Shown: in pieces, positions 45,685 to 64,000 of the stretch
Numbering within the stretch: the first letter of the stretch is position 1
Layout: each line of letters begins with the position of its first letter
NCBI RefSeq assembly: GCF_040958095.1
Contig: NC_091188.1
Location: 9,680,770 to 9,744,769, forward strand
Direction: 5' to 3'
Length of the DNA stretch: 64,000 nt
Origin: Procambarus clarkii
Taxonomy: Eukaryota; Arthropoda; Malacostraca; Decapoda; Cambaridae
The notes under the pieces: generated by a model
The model's input: the letters and a program-made list of their open reading frames with translations, nothing else
What the model was told of the DNA's origin: nothing
Databases searched by the model: none
Made by a program: the position numbers and the translations under genes

Positions 45685-46015
45685 TATGCTAAATTTCTCC
45701 TTTAACAGCAGATTTATTGCCTAACTCATCAGCTCTATCATGCATTCGGAGGCCAACATGAAATGGAGTCCACATGAAATGGACTCTGTTACTATCATTA
45801 ATAATTTTGTTGTATTTGTGTCTAGCTTCGGACACGAGCATGTTACAGTTATGTCTTAAAGAGTTGAGAGCAATTAATGATGATAAAAGAGTCACTTACA
45901 AATAATGAATCATTTTTGCAGACTTCTTCACATTTCAGTGCAAGAAGCAAGGGAAATAGTTCAGTCTGAAGGGTAGAGGCCCAGTTGTTTATACGGACTC
46001 CCCCACTCAAAATAT
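45685..46015 (-). pseudogene. LINE RNase H fragment
   Basis: The minus frame 45895-45689 reads LSSLIALNSLRHNCNMLVSE, then RVHFMWTPFHVGLRMHDRAD and ELGNKSA. The WxPxHVGxxxxDxADxLxxxA pattern is the C-terminal part of RNase H domains in LINEs. Upstream codons to about 46010 (STLQTELFPLLLALK-like, out of frame) extend the match. Frameshifted and partial. Confidence 0.7.
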
Positions 46016-46078
46016 AAGCCATCGCCCATTGTCAGGACAACTGCACATGCAGCTGCACCCGTGGGGCGGTGTAGGGAG

Positions 46079-46175
46079 AACATGTTCAGTGAGCAAATCC
46101 ACAAGGGCCGTGACGAGGATTCGAACCCGCGTCCGGGAGCATCCCAGACACTGCCTTAATCGACTGAGTGTGTAA
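46079..46175 (-). mobile_element. tRNA-like SINE family B, truncated copy
   Basis: AGCAAATCCACAAGGGCCGT, GGATTCGAACCCGCGTCCGG and CCTTAATCGACTGAGT, in reverse. Confidence 0.75.
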
Positions 46176-46310
46176 TGATGTAAGGGCGAAGAGGGAGAAG
46201 GGTCTATTGACATAGCTCGGGTGCAGGGGGGAGTTGTGTAAAATCCTGGTTTGTGCCTCGGAGAGGCTACGGGATCCAGCAAGTGCAGTAGAACTTCGGT
46301 TTCAACTCTT

Positions 46311-46443
46311 TTTACCCTGTCGTAGCTCAGTCGATTAAGGCAGTGTCTGGGATGCTCCCGAACGCGGGTTCGAATCCTCGTCACGGCCCTTGTGGATTTG
46401 TTCATTTGATGTATCATGTTAGTGTGATCTCTGTGTGTAATGT
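46311..46443 (+). mobile_element. tRNA-like SINE family B
   Basis: CGTAGCTCAGTCGATTAAGG, GGTTCGAATCCTCGTCACGG, and right arm TTGATGTATCATGTTAGTG to GTGTGTAATG. It lies 140 bp from an opposite-strand truncated copy. Confidence 0.82.
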
Positions 46444-47215
46444 TCAGTGAGGAATGATGTGATTTTAAGCAAAATTAAGAGTAAGAGTAAGTGAACAACA
46501 GATCATGACAGGAGTCACCAAGGATGCTCTCTAAGGGAAAAATATCCTTGCAAGTTCTCGTTCATTCTTATTTCTCTGTTTACCAGTTACATGGTGATCT
46601 AAATTTAAAAACGAAATCAATTTAATGCCTTTCAAATTCATTCCAGTAAAGTTATTCCTATCCTTGCGTTTTCTATATTCTTAGAGAAAACGTACAAGAT
46701 AAGGAAAACTTAGCTTTTCCTCCACGCTCAGTGTACAGCCGCTGCGTTGGTAAACTGTAAACTTAATAGGGGGATACTCGCTGAGAATAAAGAATCACTC
46801 GTCTAAATACCATTTAGACGAGTGATTTACTGAGCACTTGACAATTATCCTTGTAGGTGTAGTAGGCAATTTGACGGACAATCAATATATATTTCTCCGA
46901 TTTTTCTACCTCTTGTAGCCTCGACCATCCAGCCCAAGTGACCCGAACAAGAAGCCCAGTGACTAATGAATGCGATTAATGTGGATCAGTATCAGTTATA
47001 GATAAGTTGTTGTTGCAGAGGTTAAGGAGTTTAAGCTTAATTGCAAGGGATAGTTAAGGAGTAATGACACATGCTTGTGATCATTTCTTTCCTTTGGAGG
47101 TTTTAACATAATAATTTATCATGTTGTTTGCATGTTAAAGTTAACATAATAATCAGCATCATTACTCCTGCTCTGCCTGCCGGAAATACAGAAGGCGAGA
47201 GATTTTGGGAGCATT
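46444..47215. other. Intergenic, with a perfect 16-bp hairpin at 46793-46827
   Basis: Arms AATCACTCGTCTAAAT and ATTTAGACGAGTGATT are separated by ACC. Otherwise there are no recognisable features. Confidence 0.7.
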
Positions 47216-47217
47216 TA

Positions 47218-48055
47218 AATTGAGCATTTATTGAGTTAGGAACACTGTGAGTGAGCATTTACTGAGTTAGGAACACTGAGAGTGAGCATTTACTGGGTTA
47301 GGAACACTGAGAGTGAGCATTTACTGGGTTAGGAACACTGAGAGTGAGCATTTACTGAGTTAGGAACACTGAGAGTGAGCATTTACTAAGTTAGGAACAC
47401 TGAGAGTGAGCATTTACTGAGTTAGGAACACTGAGAGTGAGCATTTACTGAGTTAGGAACACTGAGAGTGAGCATTTACTGAATTAGGAACACTGAGAGT
47501 GAGCATTTACTGAGTTAGGAACACTGAGAGTGAGCATTTACTGAGTTAGGAACACTGAGAGTGAGCATTTACTGAGTTAGGAACACTGAGAGTGAGCATT
47601 TACTGAGTTAGGAAGACTGAGAGTGAGCATTTACTGAGTTAGGAACACTGAGAGTGAGCATTTACTGGGTTAGGAACACTGAGAGTGAGCATTTACTGGG
47701 TTAGGAACACTGTGAGTGAGCATTTACTGGGTTAGGAACACCGTGAGTGAGCATTTACTGAGTTAGGAACACTGAGAGTGAGCATTTACTGGGTTAGGCA
47801 CACTGAGAGTGAGCATTTACTGGGTTAGGAACACCGTGAGTGAGCATTTACTGAGTTAGGAACACTGAGAGTGAGCATTTACTGAGTTAGGAAGACTGAG
47901 AGTGAGCATTTACTGAGTTAGGAACACTGAGAGTGAGCATTTACTGAGTTAGGAACACTGAGAGTGAGCATTTACTGAGTTAGGAACACTGAGAGTGAGC
48001 ATTTACTGGGTTAGGAACACTGAGAGTGAACATTTACTGAGCTAAGAACACTGAG
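47218..48055. repeat. 31-bp minisatellite, about 27 copies
   Basis: The unit is GAGTGAGCATTTACTGAGTT then AGGAACACTGA, with GAGTT/GGGTT and GAGAG/GTGAG variants. Confidence 0.97.
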
Positions 48056-48221
48056 AGAGTGTACTCGGGACCAACAGGTAGGCCTGAATTACCTGCTGGT
48101 TAAGGAAGACGAGTGAAAGTTAGGTACTACACACTCTGGTGAAGCAACTCCCTCGAGTGCAAATTACAGCTATAAGGTGTTCCTTCTTGATAATTCGCCA
48201 CGCACCCCAGTGACAGGGGGG

Positions 48222-48628
48222 GGGGGGGGGGCGTGACCACCTGTGACACGGGGCCCGTGACCACCTGTGACACGGGGCCCGTGACCACCTGTGACACGGG
48301 GCCCGTGACCACCTGTGACACGGGACCCGTGACCACCTGTGACACGGGGCCCGTGACCACCTGTGACACGGGACCCGTGACCACCTGTGACACGGGACCC
48401 GTGACCACCTGTGACACGGGGCCCGTGACCACCTGTGACACGGGACCCGTGACCACCTGTGACACAGGGCCCGTGACCACCTGTGACACGGGACCCGTGA
48501 CCACCTGTGACACGGGACCCGTGACCACCTGTGACACGGGACCCGTGACCACCTGTGACACGGGACCCGTGACCACCTGTGACACAGGGCCCGTGACCAC
48601 CTGTGACACGGGACCCGTGACCAGCGTT
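48222..48628. repeat. 24-bp minisatellite, about 16 copies
   Basis: The unit is CGTGACCACCTGTGACACGG then GGCC or GACC. GTGACC and CCTGTGAC make it partly self-complementary (GGTCACGGGCCCCGTGTC). A run of 18 Gs precedes it. Confidence 0.97.
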
Positions 48629-49050
48629 TAATCTTTACCGGAGGTAAAACATACACGAATAATCTGAAAAATACTTTATTGGACAGAATAATCACACACA
48701 CACACACACACACATATTGACACCTACGTACAATTGACCAATGGAAAATCCAATCGGTTCAGTTGTACATTTAATCACAGGAAGAGACGAACCCTCTTCG
48801 TCAGTGTAAATAATAATAATATCAGACACAAGGCGAGTTAGGACACTATGCAACAGTCTGTCTTGCAACACTGCTGATTACACTGTGAGTCTGTGACATA
48901 TGGACCCATCAGTCTGCTCCAGAGAAGGGGAGGAGGGGATTGGGCTCGATGGGGGAGTGGGGGGAGGGGGGTAGGTGTAGACAACCGAACACAACAGATT
49001 CGTGGATCAGCCCGTTCTTATAAACAAAAAAGCCAAAGTCCATTCCATGC
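48629..49050. other. Sequence 3' of the kinase gene, no recognised features except (CA)n
   Basis: A short (CA)n lies at 48693-48713, preceded by ACTTTATTGGACAGAATAA of family J type. It could lie downstream of, or in, the kinase transcript's 3' end. No convincing polyadenylation site was pinned down. Confidence 0.4.
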
Positions 49051-49370
49051 ATCCGGCCAAACCCCCCCCCCCCCTGTTTATGAATGAAAAACGGTTTACA
49101 CACGACTCACAACTGATTTCGTTCGAACACTTCCGGAACAAGTGCTTCACTGACGACTTTTGTTCGAACCACAACGCTGTAAATGCTTCACCCACGTACT
49201 ACAAATACAAATAATCGCCAACAGAACCTAAACACCTAACCTAACCAGTGCCTAAATATGCACAATATGTTAATATATAGCAATGTTAATTTATATTCGA
49301 GAAAATTCCTACTGTGAATGAAGAGGGTGTTATAGTTGATGAATACGTCTGTGGGGGGGTCGACTGCTGG
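49050..49370. mobile_element. Interspersed repeat family K, copy 1
   Basis: CTGTTTATGAATGAAAAACG, ACACTTCCGGAACAAGTGCT and CACGTACTACAAATACAAAT recur in the same order at 61070-61370. The class is unknown. Confidence 0.8.
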
Positions 49371-49479
49371 ATGGAATGGACTTGATGTGTGAGGGCGGGC
49401 TGTGTGGACCCAGAGGCACTGTTGTGTTCTCACCCGTGTTGGACACCCTTGTCGTCACTGGTTTATGTATTCAACAACA

Positions 49480-49489
49480 ACAAAAACAA

Positions 49490-49526
<37 letters not shown>
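49480..49526. repeat. (AAC)n microsatellite
   Basis: About 15 AAC units with one AAAAC interruption. Confidence 0.95.
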
Positions 49527-49527
<1 letters not shown>

Positions 49528-49917
49528 GCTGTATTAATCAGTTAAGCTGACCAGACGTAAGACAGCACCAAGCTCTTTCAAGTCAGTACAAACTTTACAA
49601 TCCACGAAAAGTCTTAATTTCGCGACATGTCTTAAGATACGTTATGTCTTTTTTTTCGGTAGGGGGGAGGGGGGGTGTAAGAGGTGGGGGGGAAGGGGGG
49701 AAGGGGTGTGTAGGAGGGTGTAGGAGGGGGAAGGGGGCTAAAAGTTTCTCCAACTCGTGTGAGTGTTACGAAAAACGTATTCGTTAGAGGTTCAGAGCTT
49801 CGTTTACAGTGTTAGCGCAGCGCCACACCACTGTGTTCGACTTACCATACTTGGTCTGGTAAGTCCTACTCATCCTCAGGTGCACTGCTGCCTGGCGATT
49901 TGTTGCGTGCACCAACG

Positions 49918-50140
49918 AGAAACTGGACTTGATCCAGAGACCTGCATGGACTTGACCCAGAGAGCTGGGCTTGATCCGGAGAGCTGGACTTGATCCAGAG
50001 AGCTGCATGGACTTGACCCAGAGAGCTGGGCTTGACCCAGAGAGCTGGACTTGACCCAGAGAGCGGGACTTGATCCAAAGAGCTGGAATTGATCCAGAGA
50101 GCTGGACTTGATCCAGAGAGCTGGACTCGATCCAGAGCCC
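49918..50140. repeat. 17-20-bp minisatellite in the presumed 3' UTR
   Basis: The unit is CTTGATCCAGAGAGCTGGA with GACCCAG/GATCCAG and GGGC/GGAC variants, about 12 copies. It lies 75-300 bp beyond the kinase stop codon, so it is probably transcribed. Confidence 0.9.
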
Positions 50141-50213
50141 AGTGGCGGCGGCATCTTGTCACTCGGTCCCAGGATCACAGAGCACTTCAACCTCTGCCTC
50201 AGGTCCGGGCTCG

Positions 50214-62584
<12,371 letters not shown>

Positions 62585-62849
62585 CTGCAGAGACACACTC
62601 TTATAGTCTCCTCTTCAACCTAATCCTAGTTCACCTGGATAATTATTATTGCGTGTTTGGAGGTGGCTATGGATGTGTGGATGTGTGTGGATTGCAACAT
62701 ATAATGTTAACAATTATATACTGAAACTGCATTAATTTAATAATTGAAGAATATCGCTAATAACTACTTCGCATCGTACCGAACTCTTAAGACACTTCAA
62801 AGAATATATATTAAACAGGGATGATACAAGTATTCTTAGATGGTGAGAG

Positions 62850-64000
62850 TGTGTATGAGGTGTATGAGGCAGTGACATCATACATGAGGTGTATGAGGCA
62901 GTGACACCATACATGAGGTGTATGAGGCAGTGACACCATACATGAGGTGTATGAGGCAGTGACACCATACATGAGGTGTATGAGGCAGTGACATCATACA
63001 TGAGGTGTATGAGGCAGTGACACCATACATGAGGTGTATGAGGCAGTGACACCATACATGAGGTGTATGAGGCAGTGACACCATACATGAGGTGTATGAG
63101 GCAGTGACACCATACATGAGGTGTATGAGGCAGTGGCACCATACATGAGGTGTATGAGGCAGTGACATCATACATGAGGTGTATGAGGCAGTGACATCAT
63201 ACATGAGGTGTATGAGGCAGTGACATCATACATGAGGTGTATGAGGCAGTGACATCATACATGAGGTGTATGAGGCAGTGACACCATACATGAGGTGTAT
63301 GAGGCAGTGACACCATACATGAGGTGTATGAGGCAGTGACACCATACATGAGGTGTATGAGGCAGTGACATCATACATGAGGTGTATGAGGCAGTGACAC
63401 CATACATGAGGTGTATGAGGCAGTGGCACCATACATGAGGTGTATGAGGCAGTGACATCATACATGAGGTGTATGAGGCAGTGACACCATACATGAGGTG
63501 TATGAGGCAGTGACATCATACATGAGGTGTATGAGGCAGTGACATCATACATGAGGTGTATGAAGCAGTGACACCATACATGAGGTGTATGAGGCAGTGA
63601 CACCATACATGAGGTGTATGAGGCAGTGACATCATACATGAGGTGTATGAGGCAGTGACACCATACATGAGGTGTATGAGGCAGTGGCACCATACATGAG
63701 GTGTATGAGGCAGTGACATCATACATGAGGTGTATGAGGCAGTGACACCATACATGAGGTGTATGAGGCAGTGACATCATACATGAGGTGTATGAGGCAG
63801 TGACATCATACATGAGGTGTATGAAGCAGTGACACCATACATGAGGTGTATGAGGCAGTGACACCATACATGAGGTGTATGAGGCAGTGACACCATACAT
63901 GAGGTGTATGAGGCAGTGACACCATACATGAGGTGTATGAGGCAGTGACACCATACATGAGGTGTATGAGGCAGTGACATCATACATGAGGTGTATGAGG
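62850..64000. repeat. 29-bp minisatellite with 261-bp higher-order unit, about 39 copies
   Basis: The unit is CATACATGAGGTGTATGAGG then CAGTGACAC. Marker variants recur at fixed distances. CAGTGGCACC occurs at 63131, 63421 and 63682 (290 and 261 bp apart), and TGAAGCAGTG at 63561 and 63822 (261 bp apart). Nine-unit blocks were therefore duplicated. The array continues past the window, inside the intron before the first visible kinase exon. Confidence 0.97.

Overview
The window is eukaryotic and most probably from a decapod crustacean, with crayfish or a relative the best guess. The evidence is one split kinase gene with GT-AG introns, no bacterial gene organisation, LINE, Penelope-like and tRNA-SINE remnants of the kind I associate with decapod genomes, and an exceptional load of micro- and minisatellites. 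The species assignment is inference.

The only host gene I can support is on the minus strand. Eleven coding exons between 62584 and 50214 join with consistent phase into a 493-residue C-terminal part of a PX-domain AGC kinase of the SGK3 (serum/glucocorticoid-regulated kinase 3, CISK) type. It has a PX domain (exons 1-3), a Ser-rich linker with an (AGC)7 tract (exon 3), a full kinase domain (exons 5-10), and a C-terminal tail with an FQGFSY hydrophobic motif and stop codon (exon 11). Roughly the first 30 residues and the promoter lie beyond base 64000.

Most introns of this gene contain tandem arrays or transposon pieces. Two arrays have copied splice sites. The 34-bp array after exon 7 repeats the exon 7 donor about 28 times. 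A 57-bp repeat before exon 8 gives two extra acceptors, each in frame with the true one.

Bases 1-50200 hold no host gene I can recognise. They contain more than 20 minisatellites, the largest 3.5 kb (27.6-31.1 kb), and dinucleotide arrays. They also hold decayed LINE reverse transcriptase and RNase H fragments and a 5'-truncated Penelope-like GIY-YIG fragment (42.2-43.0 kb). Several tRNA-derived SINE families, foldback MITEs (one a 371-bp palindrome with an 8-bp target duplication) and nested insertions make up much of the rest. Two cis-element candidates stand out: eleven TGACGTCA boxes at 36.9-37.2 kb, and a palindromic CRE/NRF1-like cluster at 45.2 kb. Nearly all long open frames here are translations of tandem repeats and are not genes.
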